DNA of 64,000 bases from Flavobacterium johnsoniae UW101. GTDB taxonomy: Bacteria > Bacteroidota > Bacteroidia > Flavobacteriales > Flavobacteriaceae. Positions 34,947 to 42,269 of the stretch are shown here, in pieces (position 1 is the first letter of the stretch; each line of letters starts with the position of its first letter). Where the stretch lies: positions 992,001 to 1,056,000 of the forward strand of contig NC_009441.1 in NCBI RefSeq assembly GCF_000016645.1. Reading direction: 5' to 3'. A program made the translations under genes and the position numbers. A model generated the notes under the pieces. It was given only the letters and a program-made list of their open reading frames with translations. It made no database searches and was not told where the DNA came from.

Positions 34947-35060
34947 CATTCCGTAGGAATGTTTCATTGGTAGAAAAAAACAGCAATCATCCGCATTTAC
35001 GTTCCTACGGAACGTTCGGATGTCATTTTTTTAAGGGAGTGATATACATGTGTAACCTAA
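34947..35060. repeat. Palindromic element C, left copy
   Basis: The element holds two hairpins, CATTCCGTAGGAATG (34947-34961) and ACGTTCCTACGGAACGT (34999-35015), and ends with a conserved 26-bp block at 35035-35060. That block is repeated in reverse orientation at 45936-45961 with 25 of 26 matches. The order of parts is the same in both copies, so they are inverted copies of one REP-type element. Confidence 0.85.
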
Positions 35061-35258
35061 AAATATAAAATGCTATATAACTTTCATATATAGTAAATTT
35101 TGATTTCCATCATGGATTATATTTTGTTTGTTTTCATTTTTTTGCGGGAGGAACTAGTAATAATAATTGATTTTTAAATTGCAATAAGGCATTATGTTGT
35201 GTGTCAATCATATTTTGAAAAGTGGATATATTTGCTTTTGTGTAATGCTTATTTGTTC
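35061..35258. other. AT-rich non-coding stretch inside the left island edge
   Basis: About 200 bases of very AT-rich sequence between element C and the first island gene. I see no credible ORF or hairpin; the open frame on the plus strand overlaps the real minus-strand gene. Confidence 0.4.
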
Positions 35259-35537
35259 TTAAATCTTATACACTTTTTCAGACAGTCCTTTTTGATACTC
35301 TTGTTTAGCAACATTCAAATATTGTTGAAATGTTATATTAGGATAAAGGAAATGATTTGCCCCATCATTATCATCAATGTATTGTTGAATTATAGATTGA
35401 ACCTCTAAGTGTAAATTTTGAGTAACTTTAAAAACAGCTAGTAAATTATTTATTTCTTCATCAGGTTTAGAATTAAATGTTTTTTGGTATGTCAACCAAG
35501 CAATAATTAAACCAGCTATACCTATAAATAGTTCCAT
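35259..35537 (-). CDS. Small membrane-anchored protein, 92 aa
   Basis: One N-terminal membrane helix (LFIGIAGLIIAWLTY) is followed by a helical soluble part (residues 25-92). I do not recognise a family. It is the last of three minus-strand genes (XRE regulator, coiled-coil membrane protein, this gene) with gaps of 73 and 106 bases. Confidence 0.6.
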   Translation of the reverse strand: MELFIGIAGLIIAWLTYQKTFNSKPDEEINNLLAVFKVTQNLHLEVQSIIQQYIDDNDGANHFLYPNITFQQYLNVAKQEYQKGLSEKVYKI

Positions 35538-35643
35538 AGTTTCATATTTAAATTGCCAATAAAAAGAAATTTAAAAAGCTTCTCGATTTAAATTTTTGTT
35601 TAAGGTTATTTCTGGCAAAATAAACTATTTGCAAATAATTTCC

Positions 35644-35931
35644 TTACGGTTTCCCGTAATTTGAGGAAGAATATCCTTTTTCTATATCTCTCTTGTATTC
35701 TTCTATTTGTTTTCGATGTTTTTCTTTCTCTATTTCAAATTCTTTCATTCGTTTTTGATAAAGTAGTTCCTTTTGGTAAAGTTCTTTATCAATTCTTTCC
35801 TCTTCTCTTTTTAATTCTGCAATATTGTGGCGACGTTTAATAAATATAACAGTCAGCACAACGAGAAGCGTTACTAGAACAATCATCTGAATTTGATAAG
35901 TATTAAATCTAATAAATCTTCTAAATTTCAT
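35644..35931 (-). CDS. Small membrane protein with coiled coil, 95 aa
   Basis: A basic N-terminus (MKFRRFIRFN) precedes one membrane helix (QMIVLVTLLVVLTVIFI) and a highly charged coiled coil (about 35-85, rich in Glu and Lys). The family is not recognised. The layout is that of a membrane-tethered coiled-coil protein. It lies 73 bases downstream of the XRE regulator on the same strand. Confidence 0.6.
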   Translation of the reverse strand: MKFRRFIRFNTYQIQMIVLVTLLVVLTVIFIKRRHNIAELKREEERIDKELYQKELLYQKRMKEFEIEKEKHRKQIEEYKRDIEKGYSSSNYGKP

Positions 35932-36004
35932 ACCATAAATATTTATCAGTTAATTATTTCAGAATGTATAAAGATACAGCTTCCTCACCTAAAAACTTAC
36001 TTAA

Positions 36005-36286
36005 CTATGAGTTTTTATCTTTATCCGGCATCTGTTTTGAATTAGGAATATCAATTCCTCTAAAGAATTCTTCTAGACTTACATCTAGTAGCCTGCAGAC
36101 TTTTATTAGAGTTTTTAATTCAAAGTTCGCCCCCGTTTCAAGTCGCCAATAAGCACTGCGGCTCATTTCTAGAGCAAATGCAATGTGCTCGTAATTAGAG
36201 TAGCCTTTCTCTTTTCTCAATTCTTTTAGGCGCAAAGCAATTGCATCTAATTCTTGTAAATTTTCTTTTTTTCTCGAGTGTTCCAT
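36005..36286 (-). CDS. XRE-family helix-turn-helix regulator, 93 aa
   Basis: A DNA-binding protein of the XRE/Cro type. The HTH covers about residues 16-75 (LRLKELRKEKGYSNYEHIAF, then MSRSAYWRLETG, LKTLIKVCRLLDVSLEEFF). The tail is short and basic-acidic. It is divergent from the 36412 lipoprotein gene and may control that promoter and its own small operon. It could also be an antitoxin, but no recognisable toxin adjoins it. Confidence 0.85.
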   Translation of the reverse strand: MEHSRKKENLQELDAIALRLKELRKEKGYSNYEHIAFALEMSRSAYWRLETGANFELKTLIKVCRLLDVSLEEFFRGIDIPNSKQMPDKDKNS

Positions 36287-36360
36287 ACGTCAAATCTCAA
36301 GATTTTGTCTTTTCTGTGGTACTCTATTAAAAAGTACACTATATAATAGAATTTTTTCAA

Positions 36361-36368
36361 TATATTTG
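36361..36368 (+). promoter_or_regulatory. -7 box of the 36412 lipoprotein operon
   Basis: TATATTTG fits the -7 consensus exactly, 43 bases before the ATG. The -33 TTG is not clear. Confidence 0.45.
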
Positions 36369-36411
36369 TCATCGAAATCCTAACATTCCAATAACATAAA
36401 ACCTTATTAAA

Positions 36412-37710
36412 ATGAGAAAAATTACAATGAAACTATTGCTTTCACCTTTTGTTATTTTGTTTGTACTGCTTACCATAAATTTTGGCTGTTCAAGTAATGA
36501 AAAAGATGAAGACAAATCAGTTATTGATTTTGAAATAACCGAAATCACTAATGTGACGGAAAATTCGGCTGTCATAAATGCTGATTTAAAATCAAGCGGA
36601 AAGGAAAATATTCTATATCGTGGTGTCTGCGTTGCTATGCAAACTAACCCAACAATTAATGATATAAAATATGAAGAGGAAGGAAATATTTTGGGTCAAT
36701 ATGTTTCGAAATTTGAAAATTTGCAATACAATACAAAATTCTATGCCAGACCTTTCATTACAACAAATTCGAAGACTATCTATGGAAATGAACTTACGTT
36801 CACAACCAAAAACATTAGTGTTCCGGCTGTAAACACTTTAGAAGTTTCCTTGGTTACGCAAAATAGTGCAGTATTTAATGGTAAGATTGAAAGTGATGGC
36901 TCTTCTAAAATAGTATCTAAAGGTTTCTATTATAGCAAAACAAATCCTAAGCCTGAGTATAAAGATGAAAGAGTTGAAAGCACAGGTAATTTTGAATTTT
37001 CCAGTTCTATAACAGGTTTGGAGCAAAATACCACATATTATGTGCGTGCGTTTGCAAGCAATATTGCAGGATCTGCGCTAGGAAATGTTGTTTCCTTTAA
37101 AACATCCTCTTATGTTTTACCTATTCTTACGACAGCACAAATTTCTACGATTGGTGAAACAACTGCAATTGGCGGCGGCACAGTTATAAGTGAAGGAAGC
37201 CATCCTGTAACTGAAAGAGGTATTTGTTGGGCAGCTTATCCTAATCCTACCATTACCAATTCAAAAACAAAAGACGGAAATGGCATAGGTTCTTTTGTGT
37301 CCAATTTATACAGCTTACAACCATATAAGTTATATTACGTTCGAGCATATGCGACTAGTGCAGCTGGAACAGCTTATAGTGAGGGTGTTGTCTTTAACAC
37401 AATAGGTGGTAATAAACCAAGTGTTGTTGCCTCAGCTAGAGCAACAGGAACAACTCTTTATGCGACTGTAACGGTTAAATCAAAAGGGAGTGATAATATT
37501 AAAAGTATAAGTATCGGCTGTTTTGACATGGATGGAAATAGTGTTGGAAAAGTATCCAGCAGTAGTGGTTGGAACAGTCAAGATGCTTCACCGTCTGTAA
37601 ATTACGAAATTACAGGACTATCACGTAATAACAAGTATTATATTATTGGATATGCAACCAATGGTGTTGGAAAAGGTGCAAGTGAGAAAGTTTACTTCTC
37701 AACATTATAA
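36412..37710 (+). CDS. Lipoprotein with fibronectin III-like repeats, 432 aa
   Basis: A signal peptide ends in INFGC, making Cys26 the probable lipidation site (SSNEKDEDK follows). The body has about four beta-sandwich repeats of 90 residues with the recurring pattern 'GFYYSKTNP... L..NTTYYVRAFASN' and 'GICWAAYPNPTITN... L.PYKLYYVRAYATS'. Such repeats are common in surface lipoproteins of Bacteroidota, without a catalytic role. It starts a plus-strand operon with the 37714 gene, which begins three bases after its stop. Confidence 0.85.
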   Translation: MRKITMKLLLSPFVILFVLLTINFGCSSNEKDEDKSVIDFEITEITNVTENSAVINADLKSSGKENILYRGVCVAMQTNPTINDIKYEEEGNILGQYVSKFENLQYNTKFYARPFITTNSKTIYGNELTFTTKNISVPAVNTLEVSLVTQNSAVFNGKIESDGSSKIVSKGFYYSKTNPKPEYKDERVESTGNFEFSSSITGLEQNTTYYVRAFASNIAGSALGNVVSFKTSSYVLPILTTAQISTIGETTAIGGGTVISEGSHPVTERGICWAAYPNPTITNSKTKDGNGIGSFVSNLYSLQPYKLYYVRAYATSAAGTAYSEGVVFNTIGGNKPSVVASARATGTTLYATVTVKSKGSDNIKSISIGCFDMDGNSVGKVSSSSGWNSQDASPSVNYEITGLSRNNKYYIIGYATNGVGKGASEKVYFSTL

Positions 37711-37713
37711 CGG

Positions 37714-38238
37714 ATGTGTGAGTATTTTGTTGAAGACACTATTCAGTTTTTTGATGCCATAGCCAAAATAAAGAGTGGAAAAAATGAAGAAGCTTCTATA
37801 CTTATTGGAAACAATGTGGATCATTGTCATCTTTTAAGATTCTTAGATGCTGTGAAATTGAATATTGTTGGTCGCAATGTGAACTATAATATTTATCTCG
37901 ATTGTAAGGAATTATCATCAAATCCTGCGTGGAAATTTAATTCAACTTTACTTTTCCATTCTGATAATCATGACATCACTTATTCAGGCTTAAAATTCAC
38001 TTATAACATTCAATCATATGACTTGATGGATGATCCAATTTTGAATTCGTTCTCAATTGTTTTCATGGAATTTTACAACTCAGAAATAAACTTTAAAGAT
38101 TGTCATTTTAAAAATAGTACCGATAGGATATTTGAAATTATAGTCAAAAATGAATCAACTATCATTTTTGAAAAGTGCAATTTCGAAGGAAACTTCAATT
38201 TTATATTCGATATACAATCAAATATAATCATCAAATAA
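37714..38238 (+). CDS. Uncharacterised protein, possible beta-helix, 174 aa
   Basis: The ATG lies three bases after the lipoprotein stop, so translation is probably coupled. There is no signal peptide. The C-terminal half has repeated short strands (INFKDCHFKN, FEIIVKNESTIIFEKCNFEG, FIFDIQSNIII) like the rungs of a right-handed beta-helix. The protein ends abruptly in that repeat, so it may be shortened. No family is recognised. Confidence 0.6.
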   Translation: MCEYFVEDTIQFFDAIAKIKSGKNEEASILIGNNVDHCHLLRFLDAVKLNIVGRNVNYNIYLDCKELSSNPAWKFNSTLLFHSDNHDITYSGLKFTYNIQSYDLMDDPILNSFSIVFMEFYNSEINFKDCHFKNSTDRIFEIIVKNESTIIFEKCNFEGNFNFIFDIQSNIIIK

Positions 38239-38268
38239 ACTAAAAATAACCTTTTAAAAACATAAAAC

Positions 38269-38700
38269 ATGAACATTTGCAAGTGGTGTAATACCAAAGT
38301 AGCCGATAGCGATACGGTTTGGTATCGACGAAATTTAGTACTAGGTTATTCCTTCTGTTCCAATAAATGCGCAACTCAATGGAAAAACAGTAATCAGGAA
38401 TTTACCAACAACGGAAATAATTCCAATGGTAGTAAAACAATTGAAGAGTTACAGTATGAGCGTGAAGAAAAGAAGCTTCGTCAAGAAAAAAACGAACAGG
38501 AAAATATTGAAACAGCAAGAAAGACTATGGCTTTAATTCGAAAACTTACACCACATTGGAAAATTATAATTCCGACGCTGATAGTGATTTTAAGTGTTGT
38601 ATTTTATTTAAATCCGATGGGCGGACAAATACTATCATATATATACCTTCTGCTTATCATTGGGGCTTTTTGGGCATATTTCACAGAGCCAAAAGAATAA
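38269..38700 (+). CDS. Membrane protein with N-terminal zinc finger, 143 aa
   Basis: The N-terminus has a four-Cys treble-clef or MYM-like finger (Cys4, Cys7, then Cys29 and Cys33 in FCSNKC). A Gln/Glu/Lys-rich coiled coil (about 60-90) precedes two membrane helices (IIIPTLIVILSVVFYL and ILSYIYLLLIIGAFWAY). Function is unknown. It follows the 37714 gene by 30 bases and ends at a strong terminator. Confidence 0.7.
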   Translation: MNICKWCNTKVADSDTVWYRRNLVLGYSFCSNKCATQWKNSNQEFTNNGNNSNGSKTIEELQYEREEKKLRQEKNEQENIETARKTMALIRKLTPHWKIIIPTLIVILSVVFYLNPMGGQILSYIYLLLIIGAFWAYFTEPKE

Positions 38701-38728
38701 TCCATTCCTTTTAAAACATGACAAAAAG

Positions 38729-38756
38729 AAAAACCTGGCTTTAAAGCCAGGTTTTT
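38729..38756. terminator. Bidirectional terminator at 38729
   Basis: AAAAACCTGGCTTT and AAAGCCAGGTTTTT form a perfect 28-bp palindrome between the convergent genes 38269 (plus) and 38756 (minus). Confidence 0.9.
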
Positions 38757-38947
38757 TACTTTTCAAGAATATCTTCTTTCGAAAGTATAGTTGTTTCTTC
38801 TACGTTATTTGTAGCAACAATACCTTCAGGTCTGATTTCTGTAATCTTTATATTTTCTTCTTCTGGATGTGTTTCAATATCTTGAATGGATTTTGATTCA
38901 CTGAATTCCTGGTTTTGAAAATCTTCGTAGCTAAGTATCCTCTTCAT
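38756..38947 (-). CDS. Small acidic protein, 63 aa
   Basis: A very acidic short protein (start MKRILSYEDFQNQEF, then many Glu, Asp and Ser), probably disordered. Its stop overlaps the terminator hairpin. I do not recognise it. Its placement between a terminator and a divergent start supports expression, but a precursor-peptide role cannot be claimed, since no modification enzyme is near. Confidence 0.45.
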   Translation of the reverse strand: MKRILSYEDFQNQEFSESKSIQDIETHPEEENIKITEIRPEGIVATNNVEETTILSKEDILEK

Positions 38948-39000
38948 AAAAACTCTTTTCTTTTATATATTAAAACCTTTGAGGACACTTTTACTTTTTT

Positions 39001-39306
39001 TTATTTATATTTATTTTTCATTTCAATGAAGTTCCAATACTCATATATACTTTTATTTAACTCAGAACGTTTCTCTATTTTACGGAACAACTCTTCTCGA
39101 AGTAATCTCTCTATCTTTTGGAAATTTTCTTTAGTTAATTCTTTATCATAGGTGACAAGAAAATCGTTGCAGAAGTATACAACTTCATATCCTTCTGTTT
39201 TATCAACTTTTTCTTTGTCTAAATCTCCTTTATAATGTGGGTTGTCACCACCATCAGCTGCCCAGGAATAATCTTTAAAATGCAAATCTTTCTTTGTGAA
39301 TTTCAT
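39001..39306 (-). CDS. Uncharacterised protein, 101 aa
   Basis: A small soluble protein, rich in charged and aromatic residues (KDYSWAADGGDNPHYKGDLD, then YEVVYFCNDFLV). The C-terminal half is helical. No family is recognised. It lies 53 bases upstream of the 38756 gene on the same strand, so both may be one unit. Confidence 0.55.
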   Translation of the reverse strand: MKFTKKDLHFKDYSWAADGGDNPHYKGDLDKEKVDKTEGYEVVYFCNDFLVTYDKELTKENFQKIERLLREELFRKIEKRSELNKSIYEYWNFIEMKNKYK

Positions 39307-39504
39307 GATATATAATTGATTTAGTTAAATTAGAATATCAAAAATATAAAATTAACAAACGAAAAATAATAGATTTCGATGATATTTAGATCCTATTTAT
39401 TGGGAAGTAACAAATATCGAAAATTTACACAACAGATATTTTATATATACAGTAGGTTATTTATAACAAAAAATGAATCTACTGATTTTCACTGTATTAA
39501 TAAA

Positions 39505-39534
39505 TTGAATTATTCAGTAATATTCTTAAATTTG
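39505..39534 (+). promoter_or_regulatory. Promoter of Panacea module 1
   Basis: TTG at 39505-39507, a 19-base spacer and TAAATTTG at 39527-39534 match the Bacteroidota consensus completely. It lies 16 bases before ATG 39550, which fixes that ATG as the start in preference to the longer open frame from 39379. Confidence 0.75.
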
Positions 39535-39549
39535 CAAAAAAACAATTCG

Positions 39550-40008
39550 ATGGCGTATAATGTTGTAGACATAGCAAATAAAATAATTGCTAATATAAAT
39601 ACAGAAGCAGGTGATTTGATTTCAAACTTAAAACTTCAGAAACTTTTATATTATATGCAGGGATACTATATTGCTATTTTTAATAAAAAACTGTTTGATG
39701 ACGTAATAGAAGCATGGCAATATGGTCCAGTTGTTCCTACCATGTATATGCACTTTAAGGAATTTGGTTCAAGCGCAATTACAATATCAGATGAAATAAA
39801 AGAAAATATAATAAGATTAAATACAGATGAGGAAGAAAATCTGTTTAATGACGTTTTTGAGCAGTACAATCAATATTCTGCTATTGCACTAATGAACATG
39901 ACGCATGATGAAAAGCCATGGCGACAGATATTTAATGCAAATCCAAAAGGGGAAATTGATTTCGATTTATTAAAAGATTTTTTTCTGACTCAAGTTGAAG
40001 ATGACTAA
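39550..40008 (+). CDS. Panacea (SocA/DUF4065) antitoxin-like protein, module 1
   Basis: Panacea proteins are antitoxins that pair with many unrelated toxins. The family motif is clear: ISNLKLQKLLYYMQGYYIAI, then IEAWQYGPVVPTMYMHFKEF and the late MTHDEKPWRQIF. From ATG 39550 the protein has 152 aa, normal for the domain. The frame is also open upstream to 39379, but the promoter lies inside that stretch. Its last 14 bases overlap the start of the partner gene at 39995. Confidence 0.88.
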   Translation: MAYNVVDIANKIIANINTEAGDLISNLKLQKLLYYMQGYYIAIFNKKLFDDVIEAWQYGPVVPTMYMHFKEFGSSAITISDEIKENIIRLNTDEEENLFNDVFEQYNQYSAIALMNMTHDEKPWRQIFNANPKGEIDFDLLKDFFLTQVEDD

Positions 40009-40399
40009 AAAAATAAAAAGTAAAAAAGTTCATGAGCCTAAAATCAAAAAACCGGAATCAACAACGGAAGTTGATTATCCTGTATTTTGTTTTAAACATT
40101 TACAAGAAACGCACAATAAAGACTATAAATTTTACTTAGATTTTATTCTACGATTGAAAAGAATATCAAGTCTCTCGTGGGATTATATACATACTCAAGA
40201 TAGACATGGATATGGAACTGAAAAAATGCCGATTGGAAAAATTAAAAAACAATTACCCAATTTTATAACTCCTGATGTATCTCATTTGACTGTATTTAGA
40301 GCAAATTCAGACAAGAGACCATTCTTAGGAATAAGAAATAACAATGTATTCCACGTAGTATTTATAGAAGAAAATTTTGGTGATATTTATGATCACTAA
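39995..40399 (+). CDS. Putative toxin partner of Panacea module 1, 134 aa
   Basis: The gene overlaps the Panacea gene by 14 bases, a typical toxin-antitoxin arrangement. The basic N-terminus (KKIKSKKVHEPKIKK) precedes a core FCFKHLQ...RLKRISSLSWDY and a C-terminal segment RPFLGIRNNNVFHVVFIEE. The core pattern recurs in the partner of module 2 (43894). The end resembles small RNase-type toxins in general look, but no catalytic motif can be named. Toxicity is inference from context. Confidence 0.7.
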   Translation: MKMTKKIKSKKVHEPKIKKPESTTEVDYPVFCFKHLQETHNKDYKFYLDFILRLKRISSLSWDYIHTQDRHGYGTEKMPIGKIKKQLPNFITPDVSHLTVFRANSDKRPFLGIRNNNVFHVVFIEENFGDIYDH

Positions 40400-40415
40400 G
40401 ATTCCTAAAAACTTT

Positions 40416-40538
40416 TTATTTAATAGGCTTTGTAGGCTTATTTACTAAGGAAGAAAGTACATCTTTAAATTTCGGATTCTTTTCAGGAATCCTAAGATCT
40501 TCTTTTGGTTTTTCTATTTCTTTCTCTTTTTTAGCCAT
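40416..40538 (-). CDS. Accessory small ORF of the IS1595-type element, 40 aa
   Basis: A 40-residue basic peptide (MAKKEKEIEKPKEDLRIPEK, continuing FKDVLSSLVNKP) starts on the minus strand at 40538 and overlaps the transposase stop by 8 bases. Lys/Pro-rich peptides of this type accompany ISXO2-like transposases in Bacteroidota, as far as I recall. It ends 16 bases from the convergent toxin gene of Panacea module 1. Confidence 0.6.
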   Translation of the reverse strand: MAKKEKEIEKPKEDLRIPEKNPKFKDVLSSLVNKPTKPIK

Positions 40539-41466
40539 GGACGAGCGTTTTGTAATCTAATCTTTTGTTTACTGCGTTTGTCAAAGCTACGTCAAATTTT
40601 GATGCATCCGAAATTTTTCTGTTATTATATCGAAAGCTAAATTCATTTACATATCGAAATAAGTGTTTTGAACTTATTTGATGATAAATTCCAATAATAC
40701 CTCTCTTTAATATCGCCCAGAATCCTTCAATATTATTAGTATGGGCAAGTCCTTTTACATATTCAGCTGTATTGTGCTTCACGAAATCATGAATGAAGTC
40801 TTTAGCTAATGATCTGTATGGTCTGTACTCATCAGTGTAAACAGTACTGCCTCTTTCAATTTTATCAAGCAATATAGGAAGGATCGTAGTTCTTTTTGTA
40901 TCTAGAACAGGTGAAGCATAAACATTTCCATTACGATTTAAAATACCTAATATTGCTGTTTTGGTTTTAGTACTTCTACCTTGTGTTCCAGGTGTTCTTT
41001 TATGAGCATGCTTATTACTTTCTTTACCACCTATGTATGTTTCATCAATTTCTACTTCATCAGAAAACATTTCAGCATTTTGATTATATGCTTCCCTAAC
41101 CCTATGAAGCATAAACCAAGCTGTTTTTTGAGTTACTTTAAGATCACGTGATAACTGATGTGAAGAAATACCTTTCTTATGTGCTGTAATAATATATACA
41201 GCAATAAACCACTTTCGTAAAGAGATTTTTGTATCATGGAAAATTGTACCGACTTTAACACCAAATTGTTTTTTACATCCATAACATTTTAAGCGTTTGG
41301 TAGTTCCGTTTAATACTTTAACCTTTTCGCTTTCGCAATAAGGGCAAGTAGGCTTTCCATTCCATCTTATTGTTGCAAGATATTCTTCACATACTTCTTC
41401 AGTAGTGAAATGATCCATTAACTCAAATAAACTATCAAAATCTCTTAAATCTTTTACTTTACTCAT
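40531..41466 (-). CDS. IS1595-family (ISXO2-like) transposase
   Basis: The N-terminal zinc ribbon has CPYCESEK and CYGCKKQF. The DDE-type catalytic domain carries IDETYIGG, YTDEYRPY and NNIEGFWAILKRG. From ATG 41466 (MSKVKDLRDF) it has 311 aa; the frame is open to 41529 but the nearer start matches family length. The frame is intact. No convincing terminal inverted repeats or target duplication could be found by eye, so activity is uncertain. Confidence 0.92.
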   Translation of the reverse strand: MSKVKDLRDFDSLFELMDHFTTEEVCEEYLATIRWNGKPTCPYCESEKVKVLNGTTKRLKCYGCKKQFGVKVGTIFHDTKISLRKWFIAVYIITAHKKGISSHQLSRDLKVTQKTAWFMLHRVREAYNQNAEMFSDEVEIDETYIGGKESNKHAHKRTPGTQGRSTKTKTAILGILNRNGNVYASPVLDTKRTTILPILLDKIERGSTVYTDEYRPYRSLAKDFIHDFVKHNTAEYVKGLAHTNNIEGFWAILKRGIIGIYHQISSKHLFRYVNEFSFRYNNRKISDASKFDVALTNAVNKRLDYKTLVHG

Positions 41467-41523
41467 TTGGCTGATATTTTTACATTGCAAATATATACGT
41501 TTTATTTTGCATTTACCAGTAAT

Positions 41524-41554
41524 TTGCAAATAAATACGGAATATTTTATATTTG
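41524..41554 (+). promoter_or_regulatory. Promoter of the 41559 gene
   Basis: TTG at 41524-41526, a 20-base spacer and TATATTTG at 41547-41554 match the consensus. Only four bases separate the box from the ATG at 41559, so the transcript would be leaderless or nearly so. A related stretch (TTGCAAATATATACG) occurs at 41487-41501 and may be part of the divergent transposase promoter. Confidence 0.65.
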
Positions 41555-41558
41555 CACC

Positions 41559-41771
41559 ATGAATAAAGATGTCAAATATTTATATATAGTCATAAAAGAG
41601 AATAAAGTTGTATGCTTTGATACAAATTTGAAGAATTTTGTAGAAAAATTTCTTCTCATAGAAGAAGAAGCAAGAAACTATGACTATTTTTATAGGAAGT
41701 TTAAAGTAGATGATTATTTTGAATATAAAACAAAAAACGGAAAAAGTTTTATGATGCAAAAAATGCACTAA
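41559..41771 (+). CDS. Uncharacterised protein, 70 aa
   Basis: A small soluble protein (start MNKDVKYLYIVIKENKVVCFD, rich in Lys, Phe and Tyr). It lies between the transposase and the HigB-like gene, behind a consensus promoter. The promoter makes expression likely. No family is recognised. Confidence 0.6.
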   Translation: MNKDVKYLYIVIKENKVVCFDTNLKNFVEKFLLIEEEARNYDYFYRKFKVDDYFEYKTKNGKSFMMQKMH

Positions 41772-41787
41772 TCATTTATAGTAAAGC

Positions 41788-41805
41788 ATACCTTTAAACA
41801 GGTAT
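41788..41805. promoter_or_regulatory. Operator candidate for the HigB-like/ImmA module
   Basis: ATACCT, six bases and AGGTAT form a perfect inverted repeat just upstream of the -33 element at 41814. Autoregulation by the antitoxin of the pair is the usual explanation for such sites; this is inference. Confidence 0.5.
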
Positions 41806-41813
41806 TAATACTC

Positions 41814-41844
41814 TTGTGAGGGAAATGTTTGTATTTTAAATTTG
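41814..41844 (+). promoter_or_regulatory. Promoter of the HigB-like/ImmA module
   Basis: TTG at 41814-41816, a 20-base spacer and TAAATTTG at 41837-41844 match the consensus. The box lies downstream of the longest-ORF ATG at 41829, so that ATG cannot be used; translation must start at 41862. Confidence 0.75.
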
Positions 41845-41861
41845 GCATTTTTCATATACAC

Positions 41862-42269
41862 ATGATTATAAATTTTGAAAATAACAAGGATTGTAATTGC
41901 TACAGGGATTTAGTATTGAATCCAGCTGATAGACAATCAATGAAGAATTTTGGCAGAAGATTTGATTCAAAATTGATGAGTGCTGCTGTGAAAGTGCACA
42001 ACAAATTATTAAGTGCACCCAATGCTAGTATCTATAATTTAACTGTTTCTAACGACAACAAAATACAGTTGAAATCCGGAACACCCGATAAGGAATCTTT
42101 AATATTAAAAGTCAGAGTTCAAGATGCATACAGAAAATTTTTTAATTTCTACGTGTCGGACTCAACTGGTGTTGAAACATTTTGTCTTACAAAAGATTGG
42201 ACAGGACAATTTGATCAAATATCTAAGATATATGTTCATGATGTTAACAAACATGATTACAAAAAGTGA
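41862..42269 (+). CDS. HigB/RelE-like toxin candidate, 135 aa
   Basis: The protein (start MIINFENNKD) has a core SIYNLTVSNDNKIQL and KFFNFYVSDSTGVETF, and ends KIYVHDVNKHDYKK, resembling the end of RelE/HigB-type mRNA interferases (compare the usual 'hDYH'). The catalytic residues cannot be fixed by eye. The stop (TGA 42267-42269) overlaps the ATG of the ImmA/IrrE gene by one base, as expected for a coupled toxin-antitoxin pair. The start is set by the promoter at 41814. Confidence 0.65.
   Translation: MIINFENNKDCNCYRDLVLNPADRQSMKNFGRRFDSKLMSAAVKVHNKLLSAPNASIYNLTVSNDNKIQLKSGTPDKESLILKVRVQDAYRKFFNFYVSDSTGVETFCLTKDWTGQFDQISKIYVHDVNKHDYKK

Noticed and set aside
35199..35408. Plus-strand ORF of 69 aa
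   Set aside because: It overlaps the end of the better minus-strand gene at 35259 and has the biased hydrophobic composition of an antisense frame.
38756..38947. Small acidic protein as a peptide natural-product precursor
   Set aside because: No ATP-grasp, LanB/C or radical-SAM gene is near and no core repeat is visible.
39379..39549. N-terminal extension of Panacea module 1
   Set aside because: A complete promoter lies inside it and the extension does not match the domain.
40400..41560. Terminal inverted repeats for the IS1595-type element
   Set aside because: Searched by eye on both sides of the transposase and accessory ORF; no convincing matching ends or target duplication were found.
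41829..41861. N-terminal extension of the HigB-like protein
   Set aside because: The -7 box of its promoter lies downstream of this ATG.
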